Source: an uncultured Mailhella sp. | Lineage (GTDB): Bacteria; Desulfobacterota; Desulfovibrionia; Desulfovibrionales; Desulfovibrionaceae | DNA: 55,838 bases | Assembly: GCA_944323575.1 (NCBI GenBank) | Contig: CALUTB010000004.1 | Location: forward strand, 1-55,838 | Direction: 5' to 3' | Shown here: positions 8,582 to 16,681 of the stretch, in pieces | Layout of the letters: the number at the start of each line of letters is the position of its first letter | How positions within the stretch are numbered: position 1 is the stretch's first letter | The notes under the pieces: model-generated | The model's database searches: none | Told to the model about the DNA's origin: nothing | Seen by the model: the letters and a program-made list of their open reading frames with translations, nothing else | Position numbers and translations under genes: made by a program

Positions 8582-8607
8582 CCGGCCGGAGCTTCGGCTC
8601 CGGCCGG
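8582..8607. repeat. Intercistronic hairpin with TTCG loop
   Basis: CCGGCCGGAGC (8582-8592) and GCTCCGGCCGG (8597-8607) form a perfect 11-bp GC-rich stem around TTCG. No T-run follows on either strand, so it is unlikely to be a simple terminator. It lies in the 197-bp gap inside an otherwise tight operon and may set mRNA stability or processing. Confidence 0.6.
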
Positions 8608-8664
8608 ACTTGCATGGGGAGTTCCTGACGGTGCCGTGCCGGTCAGAATATCACGGATGGACGC

Positions 8665-8814
8665 TTAGAGCAGGCCGGTACGCTGGAATATGACCGTAAG
8701 CACCATGAATGCGACGGCGAGGATAATGCCCACCATGTCGCGATCATGCTCTTCCTGCCCCGAGTTGTCCATATAGTTGAAGCCTTCATCATCAGTGGTA
8801 TGAGAACGGCGCAT
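8665..8814 (-). CDS. Small single-helix membrane protein
   Basis: The 49-residue product has a hydrophilic, acidic N-terminal half (MRRSHTTDDEGFNYMDNSGQ, then EEHDRD) and one C-terminal membrane helix (about residues 27-43). AAGGAG lies just before the ATG, and the gene starts 10 bp after the transporter stop. I do not recognise the family. Its tight placement behind the YeiH-type gene suggests a small accessory subunit of the transporter. Confidence 0.6.
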   Translation of the reverse strand: MRRSHTTDDEGFNYMDNSGQEEHDRDMVGIILAVAFMVLTVIFQRTGLL

Positions 8815-8824
8815 GTAAGACTCC

Positions 8825-9970
8825 TTAGATAAGCGGGAAGTTGAAGTGAGCCGCGGCAAGCAGAACACCGATGAGCACGGCGAGGCGGATGATGCCGGAG
8901 GTGAAGGCCAGCACTATGCCGCGCACTCCCCACTGAGCAATTTCACGCAGGGGAAGCGAAAGTCCGAGAGCAGCGGCTGCGAGCGAGAAGTCCCATTTCA
9001 CCAGCTCGAAGATGGCAAGATGCGCAGGCTCCTTCACAACATGGAACTGAACCACGATATAGGCAATGATGAAAACGATGATGAACAGAGGCAGTTTTTT
9101 GTGGGCCTTGGTGGCCATCACGTTTTCATCGTCGCGGTATATGCGGGCACGGATGAACATGACAAAGAACACGAACAGGAAGCCGGCGGGCATGAGAGCG
9201 TGACGCAGCGCTTCCACATAATGTGCCCAGTGTCCAGCCTCATAGCTGAAGCCGAAGGCGGAGTTGAACATCTGCCCGGTGTTTCCGATGCCGAACACGG
9301 AGAGAATGGCAAAAGCCTTGTCATCCATATCCAGAGCATGGCCCAGAATGGGCAGGAGGAAGGAGGCCACGAGACCGAACAGCAGAATACTGCCGAGAGC
9401 GTTGATGACCTGTCCGCCCTTGGACTTGAGCATGGGCATGAGAATGGCCACCACATGGGGATCACCCGTGGACAGTGCGCCGGCAACGGTGGAGTAGAAA
9501 CGGTCATCCATGCGCAGGAGCTTACCGAGCAGCATCGTAATGACAGCCGTGAACAGCATGACAGCGAAGGCAATGAGAATGAGGGGCATTCCCACCTTTT
9601 CGGCATGACTGAAGATGAAGTGCGGCGCCAGCATGATGATGCCGAGGGGCATAAGCTTGTGGATGTAGGAAAGACCGCGTTTCCAAGAATCCGGTACGCC
9701 GAAGACGTTGCCGATGATGAGTCCCATCAGAAAGGGATTCCACACGAAGTTGGAGTTGAGAATCTGAAAGAACTGCTGATGGTTTACCGGTCCGATGACG
9801 GCGTCGAGCCATCTGAACAGATTTTCCAGCGTCAGCGGGTTCGGGTTGCCCGCGAGATTGTTGGAAAACAGTGCAATGAAGAACATGGCCAGCAGGCCCG
9901 GCAGGGATTCCTGCATACTGTAGAGGCAGCTGAGGAAAGAGCGACGACGCTCCTCATATGTGATGTTCAT
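8825..9970 (-). CDS. YeiH/UPF0324-family transporter (putative sulfate exporter family)
   Basis: The 381-residue integral membrane protein has about ten hydrophobic helices. The central segment follows the YeiH family pattern: a polar signature between helices (ALSTGDPHVVAILMPML here), a GS-ILLFGL helix, FLLPILGHAL-MDDKAF, and a second signature (FGIGNTGQM). In typical YeiH proteins those two signatures read roughly GxSICGASA and SIHDTAQV, so both polar loops differ here and the substrate may too. The family is often named sulfate exporter, though transport is poorly tested. It starts 12 bp after the 965-residue protein gene and is followed by small membrane proteins. Confidence 0.68.
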   Translation of the reverse strand: MNITYEERRRSFLSCLYSMQESLPGLLAMFFIALFSNNLAGNPNPLTLENLFRWLDAVIGPVNHQQFFQILNSNFVWNPFLMGLIIGNVFGVPDSWKRGLSYIHKLMPLGIIMLAPHFIFSHAEKVGMPLILIAFAVMLFTAVITMLLGKLLRMDDRFYSTVAGALSTGDPHVVAILMPMLKSKGGQVINALGSILLFGLVASFLLPILGHALDMDDKAFAILSVFGIGNTGQMFNSAFGFSYEAGHWAHYVEALRHALMPAGFLFVFFVMFIRARIYRDDENVMATKAHKKLPLFIIVFIIAYIVVQFHVVKEPAHLAIFELVKWDFSLAAAALGLSLPLREIAQWGVRGIVLAFTSGIIRLAVLIGVLLAAAHFNFPLI

Positions 9971-9982
9971 GTGTGTACCTGC

Positions 9983-12880
9983 CTATTGGAACTTATGAGC
10001 GGTCCATGCGTCCAGACCACGTTCGGGGTGAGGATGCGTGCCGGTGCGCCAGTATTCCTGCAGAGCGGAGCGTTCCATGAGCGATGCGCGCAGGAAGCCC
10101 TCGATGGTACCGTTCACGCCCATGAGCACGTCAACGTTGTTACGCGGCTGGAAGGCCAGATTGGCGCTCTTGAACACGCGTTTGCGATAGTTGGTTTCGA
10201 TGTGCCAGGCGTGGATCATCTCGCCGTCGAAGCTGTCGATGACGATGCTGAACTGAGGTTTGCCGTCGGCCATGAGAGGACCGTCAAAGCGAGGATGCTC
10301 CTTGTCCAGGATGATGGGTTCGGGGTTGTCCAGCAGCACTTCGTTGAGCTGGTAGCAGTGACCGCACACGTCGGGACGAACCATGAAGCGGGGATCGCCT
10401 TCGTAGGGTGTATCGCTTTCCAGCTTCTTCAGATCAATGTAGGTGTAGAAGGCAGCCTTGCCCTTTTCGAAGGGAGTCTTCACATCCATTTCGGCGAGGA
10501 TCTTGTCCTTGCCTTCATCGAACTGGAACTGCAGGGAATTCACTACACGCTGATGCTGAGGCAGGAAGGCGCGGGTTTCTGCAGTGAGAGGTCCGAGTGT
10601 TCTGGTTTCGACCAGAGAACCGTCGTTTCTGCGCAGCTCGATGGTGGAGGTCCCGGCAGCTTCGTCAAAACTGATGAGCTTCAGGGTATGATTCTTGCCG
10701 ATGGCGGTTTCTTCGCCGGGAGCAAGAAGAGCACGTACGGGCTTTTCATAGGTGTACTGCACGCTCTGAATGGCGGGGGTACCGAAGCTCTTCACGCGGA
10801 CATAGGTTTCGCCCACGAATTCCGGCTCGATCCAGGTGGCGCCTTCAGCAAAGCGGTCGTGCAGATAGTAGCGGTCACCCTGTTCACGGCTCAGGCCCTG
10901 AGCAAGTTCAAAGGGGGCGCCGAAGTTGTTGCCGGAGTACTTCACCACGTTGATCTGGGCCATGGGTCTGTCATCGAGCAGATGGCTTTCAGTGAAGCGC
11001 AGCACCTTGTTGTTCACACCCAGAGGCTGATCCTGCCAGTAAATGGGATGGAGATTGCCTTCAGGCTGTACACGCCAGAAATCGATGTCGAAGTTGCGGC
11101 GGGTGAAGGTGGTGGATTCAAAGGTGGCGATGTAGGCACGGCGACCCAGCATATAGAAGGTTTCGCCGTTCAGGGCGCGCACGTTACGAGCGTTGCGGGA
11201 GGTGTAGTACAGGCCGGACGGCGGAATGACGATGCGGTTGTTCTTCCAGTCCACATAGCTGCCGCGAATGACGAGACCTTCGGACGAGGTGAGCCTCTCT
11301 CCGCGGCGGTTGGTCACCTGCTCGCGTCCGAATCCGCGCATCAGACCGCCGAAAGGCGCCGTGGGGTCAGGGGAGTGGAAAGCCATGTTGGGCATGACGT
11401 TCGGGAAGGACGTAAAGGTGGAACCCTGCACTTCGGTGCCGAATTCAGGCATGGCGAGACGGTTGAGGAAGCTGTCTTCCAGAATGGAAATGAAGGTGGG
11501 AGCACGACCGATGAAGCAGTCGATGTCCTTGCGTCCCTTATCCGTAAAGGAAAGGTTGTCGGTACGCTGGAAGAAGGCGTCACGCAGATAGTAGCTCTTC
11601 ACGCGGTCGCCGTCGATTTCATCGGCAACGAGACGGAAAGCGGGCCGGTTCCATACGTCGGAATACTTCACCGGGCCGTCAAAACTGTCATTTGCAGCGT
11701 CAAGAGTAAACTCTTCGGCATTTTCAAGCGTCAGTCTCTGGAGCTTTCCTGTGAGCAGGCTGGCTTCCAGACCGACCTTGTAGCGGGGATCCAGCGGCCA
11801 GGCTTCACCGTTCTTCACGGTGACGAGATCACGGTAGATCACAAAGCTGAGCAGACCGTCCTGCCAGTCATGCGGCTCTTCCGTAGACCACGGTACGAAG
11901 TCGGAATGACGCAGATATTCAGGCTGAACGGCGATTTCAATACGCATATCCTCACCGGGAACGGTGAGGCTGTAGTTGTCCTTTTCTCCGTCGGAATCCT
12001 TGTAGCCCTGGGAGCTGAGAGGACGAATCATCTTCTCAGCCAGAACGTTGTTGCCGCTGAAGTCCGTGACACGGACAAGGAAGCCGTTGCTCTGGCGGAA
12101 GGCATAGATGCGCTTGGTACCGTAAAGACGATATTCTTCCTGTCTGAGGTCAAGCACTACGGGGCGGGAAAGGGAGAACGTGGCTTCTTCAATGACGGGA
12201 TAGGTCAGGGAAGAAAATTCCGCCTGCGTGAAATCATGATCCTTTACTTCGAAACGGCTGGCGCCATATTCGAAGACAGGATCAAGGAAGAATTCATCAA
12301 GCTGCTCCACGTCGCCTTCCATGTGGCTGCGGTCAGGCAGGTCCTTGATGGCCGGGAATTTCGAGGAAACCGAAAATTCCATGGGCCAGTGGCCCGAAGG
12401 AGCAATGAGCGCCATCTGAATATAAGGCAGATCGTAGTGATCGGTGGCATAGTCGAACCACAGTCTGTAGCCGGCGTCGTCCACGATGACTTTTTCGCCC
12501 TTCTTCACCGAAACGTCCTTGACGGTACGGGTAGTCTGCACCGCATCCACAAGATAAGCGTGCTCCCCGAGAACGAGGAAGGGATCACGCTTGAAGGGGG
12601 CCGCATCCTGTTCCGTTTCCGAAATGTAGCAGAGTCCGCCCGCAGGTACCGTGGCCTTGCCGTCCTTGACGGAACTCTGACGAACAAGAACAGCCTCCGA
12701 TAGATCTCGCTGCTGCCCGTACTGGTTTTTGAAGGTCTTGTGACGAAGACCTCCGAGGTCGGGGATGAAGGGCATATCGCCCGCCGGGGCAAGGCCATGC
12801 GGACTTTCCGCGGCCGGGGCGCCGGAAAAGAGAAGGCACAGCATGACTGCGGCGGCGCCGGAAACGAGAAGTTTGTTCAT
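9983..12880 (-). CDS. 965-residue exported two-repeat protein of unknown family
   Basis: I do not recognise this family. The start at 12880 gives a clear Sec signal peptide (about residues 1-24, ending APAAES); an in-frame upstream start would bury it. The mature part is a duplication of about 390 residues. Residues 69-113 resemble 543-588 (GGLCYISETE against SGLYYTSRNA; HAYL against RAYI), and 364-448 resemble 829-910 (PLDPRYKV against EGDPRFMV; SFDGPVKYS against RFDGPLMAD). Only the second copy carries a CGHC motif (839-842). No membrane helix follows the signal. It heads an operon with the YeiH-type transporter and has its own sigma-54 promoter. Confidence 0.75.
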   Translation of the reverse strand: MNKLLVSGAAAVMLCLLFSGAPAAESPHGLAPAGDMPFIPDLGGLRHKTFKNQYGQQRDLSEAVLVRQSSVKDGKATVPAGGLCYISETEQDAAPFKRDPFLVLGEHAYLVDAVQTTRTVKDVSVKKGEKVIVDDAGYRLWFDYATDHYDLPYIQMALIAPSGHWPMEFSVSSKFPAIKDLPDRSHMEGDVEQLDEFFLDPVFEYGASRFEVKDHDFTQAEFSSLTYPVIEEATFSLSRPVVLDLRQEEYRLYGTKRIYAFRQSNGFLVRVTDFSGNNVLAEKMIRPLSSQGYKDSDGEKDNYSLTVPGEDMRIEIAVQPEYLRHSDFVPWSTEEPHDWQDGLLSFVIYRDLVTVKNGEAWPLDPRYKVGLEASLLTGKLQRLTLENAEEFTLDAANDSFDGPVKYSDVWNRPAFRLVADEIDGDRVKSYYLRDAFFQRTDNLSFTDKGRKDIDCFIGRAPTFISILEDSFLNRLAMPEFGTEVQGSTFTSFPNVMPNMAFHSPDPTAPFGGLMRGFGREQVTNRRGERLTSSEGLVIRGSYVDWKNNRIVIPPSGLYYTSRNARNVRALNGETFYMLGRRAYIATFESTTFTRRNFDIDFWRVQPEGNLHPIYWQDQPLGVNNKVLRFTESHLLDDRPMAQINVVKYSGNNFGAPFELAQGLSREQGDRYYLHDRFAEGATWIEPEFVGETYVRVKSFGTPAIQSVQYTYEKPVRALLAPGEETAIGKNHTLKLISFDEAAGTSTIELRRNDGSLVETRTLGPLTAETRAFLPQHQRVVNSLQFQFDEGKDKILAEMDVKTPFEKGKAAFYTYIDLKKLESDTPYEGDPRFMVRPDVCGHCYQLNEVLLDNPEPIILDKEHPRFDGPLMADGKPQFSIVIDSFDGEMIHAWHIETNYRKRVFKSANLAFQPRNNVDVLMGVNGTIEGFLRASLMERSALQEYWRTGTHPHPERGLDAWTAHKFQ

Positions 12881-12986
12881 TAAAACTTCCTTATGGTTTG
12901 AATGGTCTGGCCGAAAAGGAGGATTCCTCGGATCGCGCATGATCGTGCGATGGTCCGAACAGGGACATCCCGCCATACGACTGCTA

Positions 12987-13002
12987 TGCAGGAATCGTTC
13001 CA
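12987..13002 (-). promoter_or_regulatory. Sigma-54 promoter of the 965-residue protein operon
   Basis: On the minus strand the sequence is TGGAACGATTCCTGCA, with the invariant GG and GC separated by 10 bp. It lies about 107 bp upstream of the start codon. An 18-bp activator-type site is centred about 87 bp further upstream (13079-13096). Confidence 0.8.
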
Positions 13003-13078
13003 AATTTGTCATTCATAATAATTGCGGAAGATTATAGTGAGATCTTTAGAAGAGGAACAGTGTATTTTTTGGACAAAA

Positions 13079-13096
13079 TGTGCGGATTTCTGCACA
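13079..13096. promoter_or_regulatory. 18-bp putative activator site 1
   Basis: TGTGCGGATTTCTGCACA is an imperfect inverted repeat matching the copies upstream of the sulfotransferase genes. It is centred about 87 bp from the -24 GG of the divergent minus-strand promoter and 110 bp upstream of the response regulator start, so it may serve both. A weaker GGAC-containing half-like site precedes it. Confidence 0.75.
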
Positions 13097-13123
13097 TGAT
13101 GGCGATCATGTGCTCTTGTCCGC
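13082..13123. repeat. 42-bp interrupted palindrome upstream of the regulator
   Basis: GCACATGAT (13092-13100) and ATCATGTGC (13105-13113) are perfect complements around GGCG. The flanking GCGGA (13082-13086) and TCCGC (13119-13123) continue the same dyad about 13102.5. It overlaps activator site 1 and lies about 80-125 bp before the regulator start, so it may be an additional operator for autoregulation. Confidence 0.6.
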
Positions 13124-13205
13124 GCATACCCCGGAGAGAGTTTTTCTTTACCTGAACGATGGTTGCCGTTATCATATCCCCCGCAATACGCTTCAGGATG
13201 AATTT

Positions 13206-14600
13206 ATGAGCGAAAGCAGAAAAAGCGGTTATCATATTCTGGTTGTGGATGACGATCCGGAGTGGCATGAAATTCTGGCGCTTCTTTTTTCACGAAAGGG
13301 TTGGAAGACGGAAACTGCTCTTTCCGGTGAAAGGGCGCTGGCCCGTCTTGCCGCTGGAGGCATAGACGTTGTCATCTGCGATCTTTCCATGCCCGGCATG
13401 AGCGGACTTGAAGTGCTGCGTCGTGTCAGGGCCATGAACGATCAGCTGCCTTTCATTGTGATGACGGGAGTAGGAACCATCGAAAGTGCGGTGGAAGCCG
13501 TGCAGCTTGGAGCCTACAGCTATCTTACCAAGCCGGTAAATAATGCCGAGCTTGCATCCCTGGTCCAGCGTGCAGCCGAGCATGCCCGACTGCACAGTCA
13601 GCTTCAGGACAGTCCCCGGGAAAACAACGCTCAGGTTTCCATGATTTATAACAGCCCTTCCATGAAGCAGGTGCTGAAGACCATAGGGAAAGTGGCAAGT
13701 ACCAGTGTCCCCATTCTCATAACGGGTGAGACGGGCACGGGCAAAAGCCGTCTGGCGGAGTATATACATCGTGTAAGTGCGCTCAGGGACAAGCCTTTTC
13801 TTACCATTGACTGTGCGGCTCTGCCGGAATCTCTTCTGGAGAGTGAGCTGTTCGGTCATGTAAAAGGGGCGTTTACCGGTGCCGTGAACAGCCGTCGTGG
13901 TCTTCTCGAAGAAGCACAGGGGGGAACAATTTTTCTGGATGAGATAGGAGAGCTTTCTTCTTCGACTCAGGCCAAGCTTCTGCGGGCTATTCAGGAACAT
14001 GAGATACGTCCCGTTGGCAGCAACAAGAGCGTAAGTATTGATGTGCGCTTCATTGCTGCAACGCATCGGCATCTGGAGGAAGATGTGAAGACCGGACGTT
14101 TCAGGGAGGACCTTTTCTATCGTCTTTCCGTCATCCCGCTTTATCTTCCTCCCCTTAGAGAACGACGGGAGGACCTTGCTGCGCTCATAGGTTTCTTTAT
14201 TAATAGGTTCAACGAACGCTACGGACGCAATGTTACACAAATCAGTCCAGCTGCCATGAATATTCTTTACAGTCAGCCGTGGAAGGGTAACATCCGTGAG
14301 CTGGAAAATGTTCTGGAGAGAGCATTTCTGTTGACGGAAGGGGATAAACTTATGCCGGAATCTTTGGGAATGCTCGTGGATAGCGGACATTTTCCGCTTC
14401 CCGTACCCGTGGAGCAGGGAGTACAGGAAACGCCCCTTTCACTTTCCGACGCCGTACGTAATGCGGAAATTCAGGCGCTTCAGCAGGCGCTGTCTCTGTG
14501 CAACGGAAATAAGACGCAAGCGGCCGAATTGCTCGGCATTGGCCGCAGGACACTTTACGATAAGTTGGAGCAGTTCGGCCTGATGGACAAAAAGGCATAG
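13206..14600 (+). CDS. Sigma-54-dependent response regulator (NtrC type)
   Basis: The 464-residue protein has a receiver domain (residues 9-120; acidic pocket DDD near 15-17, phosphoacceptor D59 in ICDLSMPG, conserved TKPVNN Lys), an AAA+ domain (about 140-370; Walker A GETGTGKS, the sigma-54 contact motif GAFTGA, Walker B FLDEIGEL) and a C-terminal Fis-type helix-turn-helix ([20 protein letters not shown]). The ATG at 13206 has AGGA upstream; the frame extends further but family alignment supports this start. It is divergent from the sulfotransferase locus, whose units have sigma-54 promoters. Its likely partner is the kinase at 31205-33169. Confidence 0.93.
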   Translation: MSESRKSGYHILVVDDDPEWHEILALLFSRKGWKTETALSGERALARLAAGGIDVVICDLSMPGMSGLEVLRRVRAMNDQLPFIVMTGVGTIESAVEAVQLGAYSYLTKPVNNAELASLVQRAAEHARLHSQLQDSPRENNAQVSMIYNSPSMKQVLKTIGKVASTSVPILITGETGTGKSRLAEYIHRVSALRDKPFLTIDCAALPESLLESELFGHVKGAFTGAVNSRRGLLEEAQGGTIFLDEIGELSSSTQAKLLRAIQEHEIRPVGSNKSVSIDVRFIAATHRHLEEDVKTGRFREDLFYRLSVIPLYLPPLRERREDLAALIGFFINRFNERYGRNVTQISPAAMNILYSQPWKGNIRELENVLERAFLLTEGDKLMPESLGMLVDSGHFPLPVPVEQGVQETPLSLSDAVRNAEIQALQQALSLCNGNKTQAAELLGIGRRTLYDKLEQFGLMDKKA

Positions 14601-14639
14601 CGGTCTAACGGCATCTGCACGAAACCATATGGAGGAAAG

Positions 14640-14676
14640 CAGGGCGGCTTTTGGGAAAGACCGCCCTGTTTGTTTT
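14640..14676 (+). terminator. Terminator of the response regulator gene
   Basis: CAGGGCGG (14640-14647) pairs with CCGCCCTG (14661-14668) and is followed by TTTGTTTTG. It ends the plus-strand regulator gene 40 bp after the stop. Confidence 0.75.
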
Positions 14677-14738
14677 GCGAAAGCCGGAAAAGACAGCGGG
14701 CCGTCATCCTGTGAGCGGCCCGCCGAAAAGGCTTTCAG

Positions 14739-14770
14739 GCCTTCGGAAACCTCTCAGGGGTCCCGAAGGC
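14739..14770 (-). terminator. Possible terminator of ASST-1
   Basis: GCCTTCGG (14739-14746) and CCGAAGGC (14763-14770) form an 8-bp stem just past the ASST-1 stop on the minus strand. The following T-run is weak, so function is uncertain. Confidence 0.45.
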
Positions 14771-14777
14771 ACGGAAA

Positions 14778-16361
14778 TCAATAGCTGTGCATGGAAGTAA
14801 CGCCTTCTTCTTCCAAGTCGTCCGTGTCGCTTTCAGGCAACTGCTTCTGAGCGTTGGTGAGAGAAGCCTTGGACACGTCGCCCTGCACGCCCGTGACGGG
14901 ATATTCACCCTTGACGTTGGGAATCTGGAACAGACCGTTGGCCGGGGGCACGACGGCGGTTTCTTCGGCGTGCTCGGCCTGAGGCACCCAGCTGTAGGGC
15001 ACACGGTAGGAGCGGAAGAGAATGCCGTTGTTGTCATCGGCATAGGGAGACAGATATTCCCAGACCATTTCGTAATCGCTGGTGATTTCAAACACGCGGC
15101 TCATGTCGCCTTCGGTAATGAGGGTGTTGCCGTTGGGCAGGCGCTGAGCATAGCTCACGAAGGGACTGAAGAACTTGAAGTCCATGTGGCCGAGCAGACC
15201 GGTGTGGTTCTTGTGCCAGTCGTATTCCCACACGATTTCCTTGGTCACGGGGTTGAATTCCACCACGCGGCTGTAGGGACGCTGAACATTGTGGAAGCCG
15301 GAAACCGGGCGATCGGGAGTCGGTTCGCCGTAGCCTCCGAGGCCGCCGTTGTCGAAGAAGAGAATGTTGCCGGCGCCGGGCAGACCCTTGGGAATGATGT
15401 GCACGCCGTGAGCGCCCACGATCTGGCCGACCTTGAAGTCGTCGGTGCCGGGGGCGAAGTTCGGGCCGAGTCTCCACACCACCTTGCCGGTGGCGCGTTC
15501 GACGATGCACATCATGTTGGAGTCGCGGCTGTTGATGATGATGTTGTCAGGATGGAAGCGCTTGTCGCCGGAGTCATACCACTTGTTCGGGCCGAGGTAG
15601 CTTGCGCAGTTGATGTGCATCCAGTCATAGCCGGCGCCGGGCTTGATTTTGGTGCCGTGGCGGCCGGCGGCTCTGTTGTCGGAGGGCGGGAAGGTGTTCA
15701 TTGCCTTGAAGGAAGCGTCCGTGAAGCCGAATTCATCCAGATGGTCGGAAATCTTCCAGCTCCAGATGACCTTTCCAGATGCGTCCACTTCCAGAAGCAC
15801 GTCGGAAACCAGCTGCATGGTAGGATGCACACGGGCGATTTTTTCATTGATGTGGCTGAGCACGAGGGTCGTTTCCGCCGCGTCGGGAAGGTTTTTCGCA
15901 TCCGAAGGCGTGTAGTAGACTGAGGTATCCTTGCGCTGATAGTCGTGATGCTGACGGGCGATGGGCGTCTTGCCGTCCTTTTGCGGCTCGCCGGGAATGG
16001 CGGCCACGTCCTGCCAATCTCTGAATTCCCAGAGCTTCTTGCCGTCAAAGTCGAGCGTGATCACGGAAGCCTTGTCCTGCTGTCCGTCCTTCCAGGTTTC
16101 GCCGCTGGTCATGAGGCGGCCGCCGGGCAGGATCTTGTTGGGCATGCCGTCCTTGCTGTCCCAACGCTTCACCAGATTACCGTTCATGTCCACCAGACAT
16201 GCCGTTCCGGCAAGAATGGTATAGCCGTTCCAAGCCTTTTCCGGATTGTAGAATGTGACGCCGGTGGGATAGGTCGTCGGGATGGCGTAGGAAGCTGCCG
16301 GCATGAAGCAGGCGAGACCCAGCGCCAGAAGAAGGTTGGAGGAAAGCAGTTTAACCTTCAT
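14778..16361 (-). CDS. Arylsulfate sulfotransferase paralogue ASST-1
   Basis: ASST enzymes are periplasmic beta-propellers that move a sulfuryl group from a phenolic sulfate to another phenol through a sulfo-histidine, without PAPS. The 527-residue product has a Sec signal (about 1-26, ending ASYA). It keeps the residues that match the E. coli active site by position: HHDYQ (His252-like), DWMHINC (His356-like), NSRDSN (Arg374-like) and the His before IIPKGLPGAGNILFFDNGG (candidate nucleophile). It is of type A, with the inserted GPNKWYD-FHPDNII segment. The start at 16361 has GAGGT upstream. The tail is acidic and ends TSMHSY. I see no sigma-54 promoter upstream. Confidence 0.88.
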   Translation of the reverse strand: MKVKLLSSNLLLALGLACFMPAASYAIPTTYPTGVTFYNPEKAWNGYTILAGTACLVDMNGNLVKRWDSKDGMPNKILPGGRLMTSGETWKDGQQDKASVITLDFDGKKLWEFRDWQDVAAIPGEPQKDGKTPIARQHHDYQRKDTSVYYTPSDAKNLPDAAETTLVLSHINEKIARVHPTMQLVSDVLLEVDASGKVIWSWKISDHLDEFGFTDASFKAMNTFPPSDNRAAGRHGTKIKPGAGYDWMHINCASYLGPNKWYDSGDKRFHPDNIIINSRDSNMMCIVERATGKVVWRLGPNFAPGTDDFKVGQIVGAHGVHIIPKGLPGAGNILFFDNGGLGGYGEPTPDRPVSGFHNVQRPYSRVVEFNPVTKEIVWEYDWHKNHTGLLGHMDFKFFSPFVSYAQRLPNGNTLITEGDMSRVFEITSDYEMVWEYLSPYADDNNGILFRSYRVPYSWVPQAEHAEETAVVPPANGLFQIPNVKGEYPVTGVQGDVSKASLTNAQKQLPESDTDDLEEEGVTSMHSY

Positions 16362-16418
16362 GATTACCTCACATCGGTTGAAAATGAAGAAGATTGAAAA
16401 CTGACATAAAAGTATGCG

Positions 16419-16435
16419 TTTATGACAGTCATAAA
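16419..16435. promoter_or_regulatory. Palindrome upstream of ASST-1, possible operator
   Basis: TTTATGACAGTCATAAA is a perfect 7-bp inverted repeat around a 3-bp centre, 58-74 bp upstream of the ASST-1 start. It differs from the 18-bp activator motif of the other units and could bind a different regulator, for example of the CRP/FNR family. The assignment is speculative. Confidence 0.4.
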
Positions 16436-16625
16436 TAATAAAATATCGTGCAATTTTATGTATTTTTATTTTATTAGGATATGAAAAATTTTTGATGTGC
16501 ATGATGATACGTATAATATGGCGTAAAATTTTTCTGTATAAAGAGCTGTATTTACGGGTCATACGTTTTTCAAGGTCGGAGGCTCTGCGGAAAACTCGTA
16601 ATGGGAAGACATATGTCCTTCATAA

Positions 16626-16676
16626 GAAAACCGCCTTTCATAATCCTGCTTTCGCGGATCATGAAAGGCGGTTTTC
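16626..16676 (-). terminator. Terminator of ASST-2
   Basis: AAAACCGCCTTTCAT (16627-16641) pairs perfectly with ATGAAAGGCGGTTTT (16661-16675), giving a 15-bp stem ending in T on the minus strand. It lies directly after the ASST-2 stop. Confidence 0.85.
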
Positions 16677-16681
16677 ATCGG

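Larger units (their letters stand above)
16362..16681. other. Intergenic region upstream of ASST-1
   Basis: This AT-rich gap of about 320 bp carries the inverted repeat at 16419-16435 and the terminator of ASST-2 at its right end. A weak half-like TCTGCGGAAA lies near 16584. No GG-N10-GC promoter on the minus strand is visible, and I see no gene. Confidence 0.5.

Noticed and set aside
8846-12703. A very long open frame on the plus strand (1285 codons)
   Set aside because: It lies antisense to the transporter and 965-residue protein genes, has no sensible ribosome-binding site, and its product is low-complexity and His/Glu/Gly-rich as expected from the reverse of GC-biased codons. The minus-strand genes have signal peptides, motifs and operon spacing.
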